Below, piece by piece: positions 35,756 through 43,971 of a DNA stretch of 64,000 bases. The stretch is from contig NC_016818.1 of NCBI RefSeq assembly GCF_000241955.1, positions 1,240,001-1,304,000 on the forward strand. The letters are read 5' to 3'. Under the pieces are notes generated by a model that worked only from the letters and a program-made list of their open reading frames with translations, ran no database searches and was not told the origin of the DNA. Made by a program: the position numbers and the translations under genes. Numbering within the stretch: position 1 is the stretch's first letter; each line of letters starts with the position of its first letter. Source of the stretch: Rahnella aquatilis CIP 78.65 = ATCC 33071 (lineage in GTDB: Bacteria > Pseudomonadota > Gammaproteobacteria > Enterobacterales > Enterobacteriaceae).

Positions 35756-36709
35756 TCAGCCTGCGACCAGCCAGGAAACCAGCGCCAGAAACGCCAGCCC
35801 GAAACCCGCCCAGGTGGTGCGGGAAGTTTTAAGAAAGCGCAGACGGGCGACGCTGTTCTCGATGAGCGCGACCACAAAGACCGCGATCAGCAGCTTCACC
35901 AGACACCACACCACGGCGGTCAGCAGTGCCAGCGGCGTGAGCTGTTCAGCCAGCCCGAACGGGAAGAACAGGCCGAGGAATAACTGCAACACCACCAGTT
36001 GTTTCAGGCTGATGCCGATTTTCAGCACGCCGAGCGCCGCGCCGGAATATTCGGTCAGCGGGCCTTCCTGTAATTCCTGCTCGGCTTCCGCCATGTCGAA
36101 CGGCAGTTTGCCCATTTCGATGTAGGTGGCGAATGCACAGGCCAGACCGGCCAGAACGAGGGTTAAGGAAGAGGATAGCGGCCAGTGCAGCACGCGGGCT
36201 GCAATGGCACCCAGCGAGGTGGAACCGGCCACCAGCGCGGCAATCCACAGCCCGAGCAGCAGGATCGGTTCGACCAGCACACCGAGTACCGCTTCACGGC
36301 TGGCCCCTATGCCGGTGAAGGTGCTGCCGGTATCGAGCCCGGCAATCGCAAACACAAAGCGCACCACGGCAAACAGGTAGATAACGGTGATCAGATCGCC
36401 TGCCGCGCCCATTGGCGAGGCCAGCGTTATCCCCGGCAGGGCGGTGGCGATCACCAGCAAGCCACCGGTCAGCAGATACGGCATGCTGCGAAATGCCACC
36501 CCGGCGGCGGCAGGGGCGACACTCTGGCGGGTCAGCAGCTTGGCGATATCGCGGTATTCCTGTAATACGCCCGGCCCCTGACGGTTGTGCATCCGCGCAC
36601 GCATCACGCGGCTGAAACCGGCAAACAGCGGGGCGATCGCCAGCAACGCAATGGCCTGAAGCAGCGCCAGCGGCCACAACGAACCCGCGAGTAAGAATGA
36701 AGTGTTCAT
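35756..36709 (-). CDS. hycD: Formate hydrogenlyase membrane subunit HycD (NuoH-like)
   Basis: A 317-aa membrane protein with about eight TM segments that anchors the soluble arm. Conserved loops are RMHNRQGPGVLQEYRDIAKL (near residue 36, but longer overall) and EMGKLPFDMAEAEQELQEGPLTEYSG (near 200), the quinone-site region in NuoH. The frame extends upstream to 36796 into hycC; MNTSFLLAGSLWP at 36709 is the family start, 10 bp after the hycC stop with a GAGGAACTG-like site. Confidence 0.95.
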   Translation of the reverse strand: MNTSFLLAGSLWPLALLQAIALLAIAPLFAGFSRVMRARMHNRQGPGVLQEYRDIAKLLTRQSVAPAAAGVAFRSMPYLLTGGLLVIATALPGITLASPMGAAGDLITVIYLFAVVRFVFAIAGLDTGSTFTGIGASREAVLGVLVEPILLLGLWIAALVAGSTSLGAIAARVLHWPLSSSLTLVLAGLACAFATYIEMGKLPFDMAEAEQELQEGPLTEYSGAALGVLKIGISLKQLVVLQLFLGLFFPFGLAEQLTPLALLTAVVWCLVKLLIAVFVVALIENSVARLRFLKTSRTTWAGFGLAFLALVSWLVAG

Positions 36710-36719
36710 AGACAGTTCC

Positions 36720-38624
36720 TCAGGCAAAAGCCACGACCAGCAACACGGCCAGTTCGATGAGTGCCAGACGACGGCAGAAAATCCCCAGCCAGCCACGGTG
36801 CAGCGCAGCCACCAGCGGAGCGGGTGTCATGTGCTGACGCAGGCGATAAAGCGGGGCAAACATGACGCGCAGCGGTTGCGCAAAACCGGTCGCTGTCACC
36901 ACCATGTCAGCGGAATGACCGTAGCCACAGGCCCAGGCATCGCCGCGTGAACGGTTTGGCAGACGGGAACCGCGTAATACGGCGGCGATAATCCATGGCA
37001 GCAGCGGCATGCCCAGCAGCAGGATGGCAATCATCGGGGCAGACACGGCAGACGTGGTGGAAAACGCCGCGCCATGCCCGGCGGCCTGTAAAACCGGCGC
37101 GTTGAGCACCGAGGAGGCCACGGCGGCGAAATGCGGAATTATCCACGGTGAGGCAATACCGAAAATCACGCATAACAGCGCCAGCATTACGCTGCTGAGC
37201 GTCATCGCCAGCGGAGCAGGCGTGGCGTCTGCCGCTGCCTGACTGCGTGGTGTGCCTAAGAAAGTGACGCCGAAGACTTTGGCAATACACATCAGCGCCA
37301 GCGCACCGGTCAGCGCCAGACCGACCGCCAGCAACGGCCCGAGCAGACGAGTGATAAACACCGGACCGGCGCTCAGCTGGAACAGCGACTGATACAGCAA
37401 CCACTCGCTGGCAAAGCCGTTCAGCGGCGGCAACGCGGACATCGACATCAGGGCAATCAACATCGCCACGGCGGTCCACGGCATCAGACGGGCAATGCCG
37501 CCGAGCTTTTCCATGTCCTTAATGCCGGTCTGCATTTCGATTTCACCGGCACCGAGAAACAGCGCGGTTTTAAACAGCCCGTGATTGAACAGATGGAACA
37601 ATCCGGCCAGCAGGGCGAGCGAGGCCAGCAGCGGCAGATTCAGCGCCACGCCCACCATTGCACCGCCGACACCGAGCAGAATAATCCCGACGTTTTCCAG
37701 CGTGTGATAGGCCAGCAGACGGCGGATATCGTGTTCCATCAGCGCGTACAGGCCGCCGATAAATGCGGTCAGGATTGCCAGAAGCAATACCATCAGGCCC
37801 CACCAGAGTGGCGGTGCGCCGAGCAAGTCCAGACCGACTTTTACGATGCCAATAATGCCGATTTTCATCAGCGCGGAAGAGAAAAGGGCGGCGGCGTGGG
37901 CGGGTGCGCTGGAATGCGACTGCGGCACCCAGGCATGCAGCGGGATAATCCCGGCATACAGTCCGAAACCGGCCAGCGCCAGCAGGAAGGCCAGCGATTT
38001 AATGCCCGGCGTAAACAGGGTGTGGCGAAGCACCTCAAAATCCAGACTGCCGCTGGTGTGATGCAGCAGTGCGAACGCCAGAATCAGGCACAGCGTGCCG
38101 AGACGGCCGGATAAAAACTGATTCAGACCGGCACGGCGGCTTTTCGCATCGTCGGCTTGTACGATCATGAAATAGGCGCACAGTGCGGCCATTTCCATCA
38201 TCAGGATCAGTTCAGCCGCATTGGCGGAAATCGCGGCGGCGGTCAGCGCAGCCAGCAGCAGATTGCATAACAAGCCGGTACGGGCGCGATGACGCGGACG
38301 GGCATTCGCCAGCCATGCGCAGGCATACAGGCTGCTGAACAAGGCCGTGACGGACATTGCCCCTAATAACAGCGCATTCAGCGGGCTGAAGCTGGCGCGG
38401 TAAGGCAGAACCGGCAGTGTAAGTGTCACCGGTACGCCACGGTTTACCATCTGAACCGCCGCAATAATAACCGCCACGCAAGCCAGCATGCTGCCAGCGC
38501 CTGAAATCAGGCTGCTTAACTTCGCGGTGCCTGCCAGTAACCCGCAGGCAATGCCGCTGAAAATCCAGACCAGCAGCGCCAGCGTCATCAGCGACGCCGG
38601 ATCCAAAGCGAATAGTGCCGTCAT
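36720..38624 (-). CDS. hycC: Formate hydrogenlyase membrane subunit HycC (NuoL/antiporter-like)
   Basis: A 634-aa proton-translocation-type subunit with 15-16 TM segments. The antiporter core shows LYAGIIPLHAWVPQSHSSAPAHAAALFSSALMKIG (discontinuous TM7 with key Lys) and [20 protein letters not shown] (TM8). E. coli HycC is 608 aa. No hyfD/E/F-like genes are present, so this is the smaller FHL-1 architecture. It lies between hycB (4-bp overlap) and hycD. Confidence 0.95.
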   Translation of the reverse strand: MTALFALDPASLMTLALLVWIFSGIACGLLAGTAKLSSLISGAGSMLACVAVIIAAVQMVNRGVPVTLTLPVLPYRASFSPLNALLLGAMSVTALFSSLYACAWLANARPRHRARTGLLCNLLLAALTAAAISANAAELILMMEMAALCAYFMIVQADDAKSRRAGLNQFLSGRLGTLCLILAFALLHHTSGSLDFEVLRHTLFTPGIKSLAFLLALAGFGLYAGIIPLHAWVPQSHSSAPAHAAALFSSALMKIGIIGIVKVGLDLLGAPPLWWGLMVLLLAILTAFIGGLYALMEHDIRRLLAYHTLENVGIILLGVGGAMVGVALNLPLLASLALLAGLFHLFNHGLFKTALFLGAGEIEMQTGIKDMEKLGGIARLMPWTAVAMLIALMSMSALPPLNGFASEWLLYQSLFQLSAGPVFITRLLGPLLAVGLALTGALALMCIAKVFGVTFLGTPRSQAAADATPAPLAMTLSSVMLALLCVIFGIASPWIIPHFAAVASSVLNAPVLQAAGHGAAFSTTSAVSAPMIAILLLGMPLLPWIIAAVLRGSRLPNRSRGDAWACGYGHSADMVVTATGFAQPLRVMFAPLYRLRQHMTPAPLVAALHRGWLGIFCRRLALIELAVLLVVAFA

Positions 38625-39250
38625 TGTTTGGCCTCCGTGTCAGGTGCACTAAAGGAAGTCAGCCCGGCCGGAAAAACGTTCATCGCATTCAGACGTTTTT
38701 GCTGGCTGGCATTTTCAGACAGACTGGCTGTGATAAGCCGGATGGCCTGTGTGGGACAGGTTTTGATGCACGCCGGACCCTCAGGGCTGAAGCTGCATAA
38801 ATCGCATTTCACTGCCACCGCACGAATCCCCGGCACACAATCCAGAAACGAACTGACCGCCCGCGGGGCTTGCGGGGCTGGCAGGGCTTTGGGCGTATTA
38901 CAGTCGCGGGGAATATCCAGCGGTGTGCTGCCGGAAAAGCTGATGGCCCCGAACGGGCAGGCAAGCCCGCACAGTTTGCAGCTCACGCACAGGCTCTCGT
39001 TGAGATGAATCGCGTCGTTTTCACGGGTGATTGCATTCACCGGACACACCTGCGCGCACGGAGCATCTTCACACTGGTGGCACATCACCGGCGCGGAATC
39101 CAGACGGTTACGCATCACCTGTAAACGGGGGGCAGATTGTAAACCGTGACGCTGGTGTTCCTGCGAACAACTGGCCATACAGGTATTGCAGCCGATACAA
39201 AGTTTCGGATCGGCTATCACATATTGATTCATGGCATTTTTAACGCTCAT
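38621..39250 (-). CDS. hycB: Formate hydrogenlyase iron-sulfur subunit HycB
   Basis: A 209-aa protein with four [4Fe-4S] motifs (CIGCNTCMASC, CHQCEDAPCAQVCP, CVSCKLCGLACP, CDLCSFSPEGPACIKTCP). It connects FdhF to HycF. The frame runs to 39292, but AAGGAGA is 7 nt before position 39250 (MSVKNAMNQYVIADP), giving six more residues than E. coli HycB. The upstream gap to hycA contains two FhlA-like palindromes. Insertion of PRDCNTPKALPAPQAP between motifs is typical of HycB and separates it from HydN. Confidence 0.95.
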   Translation of the reverse strand: MSVKNAMNQYVIADPKLCIGCNTCMASCSQEHQRHGLQSAPRLQVMRNRLDSAPVMCHQCEDAPCAQVCPVNAITRENDAIHLNESLCVSCKLCGLACPFGAISFSGSTPLDIPRDCNTPKALPAPQAPRAVSSFLDCVPGIRAVAVKCDLCSFSPEGPACIKTCPTQAIRLITASLSENASQQKRLNAMNVFPAGLTSFSAPDTEAKQ

Positions 39251-39264
39251 GAAGTCTCCTTGGT

Positions 39265-39324
39265 ATTTCGTCAAAGATGACGAAATCGGCACTTAAATTG
39301 ACATTTCGACATTTATGTCGGAAT
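39265..39324. promoter_or_regulatory. Two FhlA-type palindromes between hycA and hycB
   Basis: Site 1 (39265-39286) is a perfect palindrome, ATTTCGTCA-AAGA-TGACGAAAT. Site 2 (39303-39324) is ATTTCGACAT-TT-ATGTCGGAAT with one mismatch. In E. coli an FhlA site lies in the same hycA-hycB gap and is needed for full hyc expression. The equal size and shared half-site support the call; protein identity is by analogy. Confidence 0.75.
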
Positions 39325-39397
39325 TGATCCCAGTAAAAAATCGGCAATGAAAAATATTCCTGTGATGCCGAAGTAATAATGTATTTCTGAATGTAAC

Positions 39398-39865
39398 TCA
39401 GGCGTGGCTGAGTAATTTATCGAGTTGCGAATGAATCGGCTGATTAGTTTTCAGTGAATCAAAAATACACTGATAAATAGCCGATATTTTATTGAGATAA
39501 TGTTCCAGCACAGCGTCCTTATCTTTAATATCCACGCTGCCATCAACCCGGCCTTCTTCGCTCAGCGTGGCGTGTGCAAATACCCGAAAGTTGGGTTCTT
39601 CAGCGTTGTGCGCCATGTTCAGGCTGTAAACGATATCCTGGCTGTAGAAGTCGTCACTGAGATGAATGCTGACAGAGAAATGGTTAAACAGCGTGAAGCG
39701 GATATCCTGTTCTTCGCCGCAGCTAAATTCATGGTTTATCTTTTTATTTGAATGGGTTATGGCCTGCGTCAGGCTGTTCTGATACGTGCGCCATTGTGAT
39801 TTCAGATGGCTGTTTTTACTGGCTATATAATCAGCTTTGCTGGTCAGTTCACTGAGAGTGCTCAT
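39398..39865 (-). CDS. hycA: Formate hydrogenlyase regulatory protein HycA
   Basis: A 155-aa protein that antagonises FhlA. SELTSKADYIASKNSHLKSQW, the QAITHSNKKINHEF block and DKDAVLEHYLNKISAIYQ align with E. coli HycA (153 aa). The frame is open to 39964, but the predicted sigma-54 start site lies near 39949, so the upstream part is not transcribed. Of two close ATGs, 39865 has better spacing from the ACGGG site than 39871. It is the first gene of hycABCDEFGHI. Confidence 0.92.
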   Translation of the reverse strand: MSTLSELTSKADYIASKNSHLKSQWRTYQNSLTQAITHSNKKINHEFSCGEEQDIRFTLFNHFSVSIHLSDDFYSQDIVYSLNMAHNAEEPNFRVFAHATLSEEGRVDGSVDIKDKDAVLEHYLNKISAIYQCIFDSLKTNQPIHSQLDKLLSHA

Positions 39866-39959
39866 TGTCATTACCCGTAATTGAGGTGTGCGTAGGTGCC
39901 TTTCCGGTCCGTCTTGATGCAGAACGAGACGTCGAAAATACGGCGCATACAGCACTACT

Positions 39960-39975
39960 GGCATAAAACGTGCCA
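39960..39975 (-). promoter_or_regulatory. Sigma-54 (-24/-12) promoter of hycABCDEFGHI
   Basis: On the minus strand: TGGCACG-TTTT-ATGCC against TGGCACG-N4-TTGCW (10 of 12 defined bases; both GG and GC invariant pairs present). The predicted start site is about 80 nt before hycA. Confidence 0.85.
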
Positions 39976-40058
39976 GTTTCGGTTTTTGTTTAACAACTGC
40001 TTTATTATGAGTAAGTTAAGTTATTTTTGGGGCAGGTGGCTGACTGCCTGAAAAACAG

Positions 40059-40121
40059 GATGACATGTCGATGACACTGTATTTCGACATATATGACGGA
40101 CGGTGACTGCTTATTCCGTCA
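40059..40121. promoter_or_regulatory. FhlA-type activator sites between hycA and hypA
   Basis: The segment holds ATGTCGATGACA (40065-40076), ATTTCGACAT-AT-ATGACGGA (40081-40100, one arm of the hycB-gap palindrome intact) and a further TTCCGTCAT half-site (40113-40121). It lies about 90 bp from the hyc sigma-54 promoter and about 60-100 bp from the hyp promoter, as expected for a shared upstream activating region. Confidence 0.65.
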
Positions 40122-40161
40122 TCCTGATTCTTCTCCTTGTTTATGCGTGTCGAAAAAATTC

Positions 40162-40177
40162 TGGCACCAATATTGCT
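40162..40177 (+). promoter_or_regulatory. Sigma-54 (-24/-12) promoter of hypABCDE-fhlA
   Basis: TGGCACC-AATA-TTGCT matches the consensus at 11 of 12 defined bases, including the full TTGCT -12 box. The start site should be near 40188, leaving a leader of about 40 nt with a GGAGGGG ribosome site before hypA. Confidence 0.9.
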
Positions 40178-40226
40178 ACTGACCATTCCATGCTCTCTTT
40201 ATTAATCTTCTGACGGAGGGGAAATA

Positions 40227-40571
40227 ATGCACGAGATTACGTTGTGTCAGAACGCAGTGGAAATAATGCAGCAGTTTGGACGGCAAAATAATGCCCGGAG
40301 AATTACGGCGGTGTGGATGGAAATTGGCGCATTTTCCTGCGTCGAACCGGAAGCAGTGCAATTTTGCTTTGAACTGGTGTGCCGCGAAACGCTCGCCGCA
40401 GGTTGCGAATTACATCTCGTGACACCGGCGGCAGAAAGCTGGTGCTACACGTGCCAGCAGGACATCACTTTACTCAGCCCCGGCGTGCTGCTGTGTCCGC
40501 ACTGTGGCGGACGTGATGTACGGATGGTGGCCGATGACGGCATGAAAATTAAACGAATCGAAATCGAATAA
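40227..40571 (+). CDS. hypA: Hydrogenase nickel insertion protein HypA
   Basis: A 114-aa nickel chaperone. The N-terminal MHE motif binds Ni (His2), and a zinc site uses Cys73, Cys76, Cys90 and Cys93 (CYTC...CPHC). It delivers nickel to HycE together with HypB. It is the first gene of hypABCDE-fhlA, directly behind a strong sigma-54 promoter. HybF is the paralogue in E. coli; the hyp context identifies HypA. Confidence 0.96.
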   Translation: MHEITLCQNAVEIMQQFGRQNNARRITAVWMEIGAFSCVEPEAVQFCFELVCRETLAAGCELHLVTPAAESWCYTCQQDITLLSPGVLLCPHCGGRDVRMVADDGMKIKRIEIE

Positions 40572-40601
40572 CGGGCGACCGGTTTGCCCGGGGAGAAAGC
40601 T

Positions 40602-41411
40602 ATGTGCAGTACCTGCGGTTGTGCCAGCGGCGAACTTCGTATCGAAGGCGTCAGCGCTGAACACGCTCATCATCATTCCCACGATCATTCGCATGATCAC
40701 AGTCATTCACACGATCACGAACATTCACACGATCACAGCCACGGTTTGCCGTTTGCGCCGCGACGTCTGGTGGACATCGAAATGGACGTGCTGGCGAAGA
40801 ATAACCATATCGCCGCCCACAACCGCGAGCATTTTGCGGCAGCGGGCATTCTGGCACTGAATCTGGTGTCCAGCCCCGGCTCCGGTAAAACGACGCTGCT
40901 GACCAGCACCCTGACCCGACTGGCACCGTATTTCGACTGCGCGGTGATAGAGGGTGACCAGCAAACCACTCGCGATGCCGATCGTATCCGCGCCACCGGC
41001 GTACCGGCGATCCAGGTGAATACCGGTAAAGGCTGCCATCTGGACGCGCAAATGGTTCACGATGCGCTGCATCAGTTGTCGCCAAACAATAACAGCCTGC
41101 TGTTTATTGAAAATGTCGGCAATCTGGTGTGTCCGGCCAGTTTTGATCTTGGCGAATTGCACAAAGTGGCGGTGCTGTCGGTTACGGAAGGCGAGGACAA
41201 GCCGCTGAAATATCCGCATATGTTCGCGGCTTCCCGTCTGATGATCCTCAACAAAATCGATCTGCTGCCGTATGTCAGTTTTGACGTCGAAGCCTGCATT
41301 GCCAACGCGCGGCAGGTGAATCCGCAGATTGAGGTGATCCGGCTTTCAGCCACCACCGGCGAAGGCATGGATCGGTGGCTGGCCTGGCTGGAGCAGCAAC
41401 GATGTGCATAG
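40602..41411 (+). CDS. hypB: Hydrogenase nickel GTPase HypB
   Basis: A 269-aa SIMIBI GTPase that loads nickel for hydrogenase. The N-terminal high-affinity nickel motif CSTCGC is at residues 2-7. A His/Asp/Ser-rich stretch (about residues 22-50, some 15 His) probably stores Ni. The P-loop is SSPGSGKTT (about 91), G2/metal site [12 protein letters not shown], and the base motif is LNKIDLL. The frame starts upstream at 40584 with a non-ATG codon; 40602 has GGGGAGAAA before it and gives the family N-terminus. Confidence 0.96.
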   Translation: MCSTCGCASGELRIEGVSAEHAHHHSHDHSHDHSHSHDHEHSHDHSHGLPFAPRRLVDIEMDVLAKNNHIAAHNREHFAAAGILALNLVSSPGSGKTTLLTSTLTRLAPYFDCAVIEGDQQTTRDADRIRATGVPAIQVNTGKGCHLDAQMVHDALHQLSPNNNSLLFIENVGNLVCPASFDLGELHKVAVLSVTEGEDKPLKYPHMFAASRLMILNKIDLLPYVSFDVEACIANARQVNPQIEVIRLSATTGEGMDRWLAWLEQQRCA

Positions 41412-41680
41412 GCATTCCGGGACAAATTGTCGCGCTGCATGAACAGCAGCCCGATCACGCCTGGGCGGAAGTCTGTGGTCTGCGCCGCGAAGTGAATATT
41501 GCGCTGGTGTGTGACGGCCAGCCACAATCGCTGATCGGCGGCTGGGTGTTAATCCACGTCGGCTTTGCATTGAGCAAACTCGATGAGCAGGAAGCACAGG
41601 AAACGCTGGCCGCGCTGCACGCGATGGAAGAAGTGGAAGCCGATGTCGCCCTGTTTCTCGGTGCGGGAGAGGCACGATAA
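41402..41680 (+). CDS. hypC: Hydrogenase maturation chaperone HypC
   Basis: A 92-aa chaperone that carries the Fe(CN)2CO unit with HypD and binds pre-HycE. The essential N-terminal [10 protein letters not shown] motif (Cys2) fixes the start at 41402, which overlaps the hypB stop by 10 bp. The hypC stop TAA shares its last A with the hypD ATG. HybG is the E. coli paralogue for other hydrogenases; none is seen here. Confidence 0.95.
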   Translation: MCIGIPGQIVALHEQQPDHAWAEVCGLRREVNIALVCDGQPQSLIGGWVLIHVGFALSKLDEQEAQETLAALHAMEEVEADVALFLGAGEAR

Positions 41681-42852
41681 TGCGTTTTGTTGATGAATTT
41701 CGTGATCCAAAACTAGCGAAAACGCTGATTGAACGGCTGCATCAGCGGGCGGCATTGCTGCCTTATACTGCTGAAAAGCCTATGCAGATTATGGAAGTGT
41801 GCGGCGGCCACACGCATGCCATTTTCAAATTCGGGCTGGATAAACTGCTGCCACCGCAACTGGAATTTATCCACGGGCCGGGGTGTCCGGTGTGCGTGTT
41901 ACCGATGGGGCGTATTGATGCCTGTTGCGAAATTGCCGCCCATCCCGACGTGATTTTCTGCACCTTTGGCGACGCGCTGCGCGTGCCCGGTAAACAAGGC
42001 TCGCTGTTGCAGGCGCGCGAACGCGGTGCCGATGTGCGCGTGGTCTATTCCCCGCTGGATACGCTGAAACTGGCGCGTGAAAACCCGGCCCGTCAGGTGG
42101 TGTTTTTCGCCCTCGGTTTTGAAACCACGCTGCCGGTTACCGCCGTCACGCTGCAACAGGCACGGCGCGAACGCCTGAGCAATTTCAGCGTATTTTGTCA
42201 GCACATCAGCCTGATGCCGACCTTACGCAGCCTGCTCTCGCAGGATGATGTGCGGATTGACGCTTTTCTGGCACCCGGTCACGTCAGTATGGTCACGGGG
42301 ACCGCGCCTTATCATTTCATCAATGAAGAGTTCGGCAAGCCGCTGGTGATAAGCGGCTTTGAGCCACTCGATATGCTGCAAAGCGTGCTGATGCTGGTGG
42401 AACAAGTTTGCGATGCATCGTGTAAAACCGAAAACCAGTACCGCCGTGTGGTGCCGGAAGAGGGTAACCTGCTGGCACAGGAAGCGATGCGCGAGGTGTT
42501 TACGCTTGCCGGCAGCAGCGAGTGGCGTGGTCTGGGGGTAATTGAAGCCTCAGGGATTTCCCTGATGCCCGCGTATGCCCCGTTTGATGCAGAGCGACGC
42601 TTTAACCCGCAGGCACAACCGGTGGCGGACGATCCCCGCTCCCGTTGCGGTGAAGTGCTGACCGGGCGCTGCAAGCCGCATGAGTGCCCGCTGTTTGGCA
42701 CCGGCTGCACGCCACATAATGCGTTTGGTGCGCTGATGGTGTCTTCCGAAGGCGCGTGCGCGGCGTGGTATCAGTACCGGCATCAGGAAACGGCAATGGC
42801 GGATACACCGCAGTACAAGCATAAACAACAGAAGGTAAGCCAGGATGAGTGA
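41680..42852 (+). CDS. hypD: Fe-(CN)2CO cofactor assembly protein HypD
   Basis: A 390-aa iron-sulfur protein. Conserved motifs are CGGHTHAIFKFGL (Cys near residue 41), GPGCPVCVLP (near 68) and a C-terminal cluster with CGEVLTGRCKPHECPLFGTGCTP, which binds the [4Fe-4S] cluster. It works with HypC, HypE and HypF to build the cyanide- and CO-bearing iron. Somewhat longer than E. coli HypD (373 aa) because of a polar C-terminal tail. It overlaps hypE by 8 bp. Confidence 0.96.
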   Translation: MRFVDEFRDPKLAKTLIERLHQRAALLPYTAEKPMQIMEVCGGHTHAIFKFGLDKLLPPQLEFIHGPGCPVCVLPMGRIDACCEIAAHPDVIFCTFGDALRVPGKQGSLLQARERGADVRVVYSPLDTLKLARENPARQVVFFALGFETTLPVTAVTLQQARRERLSNFSVFCQHISLMPTLRSLLSQDDVRIDAFLAPGHVSMVTGTAPYHFINEEFGKPLVISGFEPLDMLQSVLMLVEQVCDASCKTENQYRRVVPEEGNLLAQEAMREVFTLAGSSEWRGLGVIEASGISLMPAYAPFDAERRFNPQAQPVADDPRSRCGEVLTGRCKPHECPLFGTGCTPHNAFGALMVSSEGACAAWYQYRHQETAMADTPQYKHKQQKVSQDE

Positions 42853-43867
42853 TCGCAAAGAAGTCGTCACCATGGCGCATGGCAGCGGCGGCCGCGCCAT
42901 GCAGCAGATGATCGAACACCTGTTTCTCAGCGCATTTGATAACCCCTGGCTTAACGAACGGGAAGACGGCGCACGGTTATCACTTGCCAGCCTGAGCGCA
43001 CAGGGCGACCGGCTGGCGTTTACCACAGACAGTTACGTTATTGACCCTATTTTTTTCCCCGGCGGCAATATCGGCAAGCTGGCGGTGTGCGGCACGGCAA
43101 ACGATCTGGCGGTCTGCGGTGCAACACCCGCCTATCTTTCCTGCGGTTTTATTCTCGAAGAGGGGCTGGCGCTGGATGATTTACAGAAAATAGTCAGCGC
43201 CATGGCGCAGACCGCACACACTGCGGGCATCGCCATTGTGACCGGCGACACCAAAGTCGTGCAGCGCGGGGCCGCTGACAAAATCTTTATTAATACTGCC
43301 GGGATCGGCGTGATCCCCACAGCCGTGAACTGGGCTGCCGGTACGATAAAAGCGGGCGATAAAGTGATCGTCAGCGGGACGCTCGGCGATCACGGTGCGG
43401 CGATCCTGAATCTGCGTGAAAATCTGGGGATGGATCTGGGGGTGGAAAGTGACTGTGCGGTGCTGGCCCCGATGATCGCACCACTGCGGCCGCTGGCCGG
43501 TGTCCATGCTGTACGCGATGCCACGCGCGGCGGGGTGAATGCGATTTTGCATGAATTCAGCGCCGCCAGTGGTTTTGGGATCAGCATCGACGAAACTGCG
43601 TTGCCGGTTAAACCGGCAGTGCGCGGGATCTGCGAATTACTGGGACTTGAACCGCTGAATTTTGCTAATGAAGGCAAACTGGTGGTGGTGGTTTCTGCAC
43701 AGGCCGAAGAAAAAGTACTGAATCTGTTACGCAGCCACCCGCTGGGGGCCGATGCGGCGACTATCGGCGAGGTGACGGTAAATCCGCAGGTGTGTCTGCG
43801 CGGCGCGCTGGGGATTTCCCGCCAGCTAATGTTGCCCCATGCAGAGCCCTTACCTCGCATTTGTTGA
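42845..43867 (+). CDS. hypE: Thiocarboxamide dehydratase HypE
   Basis: A 340-aa PurM/AIR-synthase-like ATPase that dehydrates the carbamoylated C-terminal cysteine to thiocyanate, giving CN for the active site. The protein ends in PRIC, with the acceptor Cys340 as last residue. N-terminal MAHGSGGRAMQQMIEHLF and GTANDLAVCGATP match the family. It is followed by fhlA after about 105 bp. Confidence 0.96.
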   Translation: MSDRKEVVTMAHGSGGRAMQQMIEHLFLSAFDNPWLNEREDGARLSLASLSAQGDRLAFTTDSYVIDPIFFPGGNIGKLAVCGTANDLAVCGATPAYLSCGFILEEGLALDDLQKIVSAMAQTAHTAGIAIVTGDTKVVQRGAADKIFINTAGIGVIPTAVNWAAGTIKAGDKVIVSGTLGDHGAAILNLRENLGMDLGVESDCAVLAPMIAPLRPLAGVHAVRDATRGGVNAILHEFSAASGFGISIDETALPVKPAVRGICELLGLEPLNFANEGKLVVVVSAQAEEKVLNLLRSHPLGADAATIGEVTVNPQVCLRGALGISRQLMLPHAEPLPRIC

Positions 43868-43971
43868 TCTCGTCAGGGGGGCTGGCTGCGTCGAAAGGGG
43901 TAGACTTTTCCCTGCTTTCCGATTTTCAGAAAGCTTGTTTCCAAAAAACCACGTTATCCAGAGCCAACGCT

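Noticed and set aside
36720..38624. HyfB (hydrogenase-4) in place of HycC
   Set aside because: No hyfD, hyfE or hyfF homologues lie in the operon, and HycG/HycB sequences match hydrogenase-3.
39866..39964. Longer N-terminus for HycA starting at 39964
   Set aside because: It would start upstream of the predicted sigma-54 transcription start and has no counterpart in E. coli HycA.
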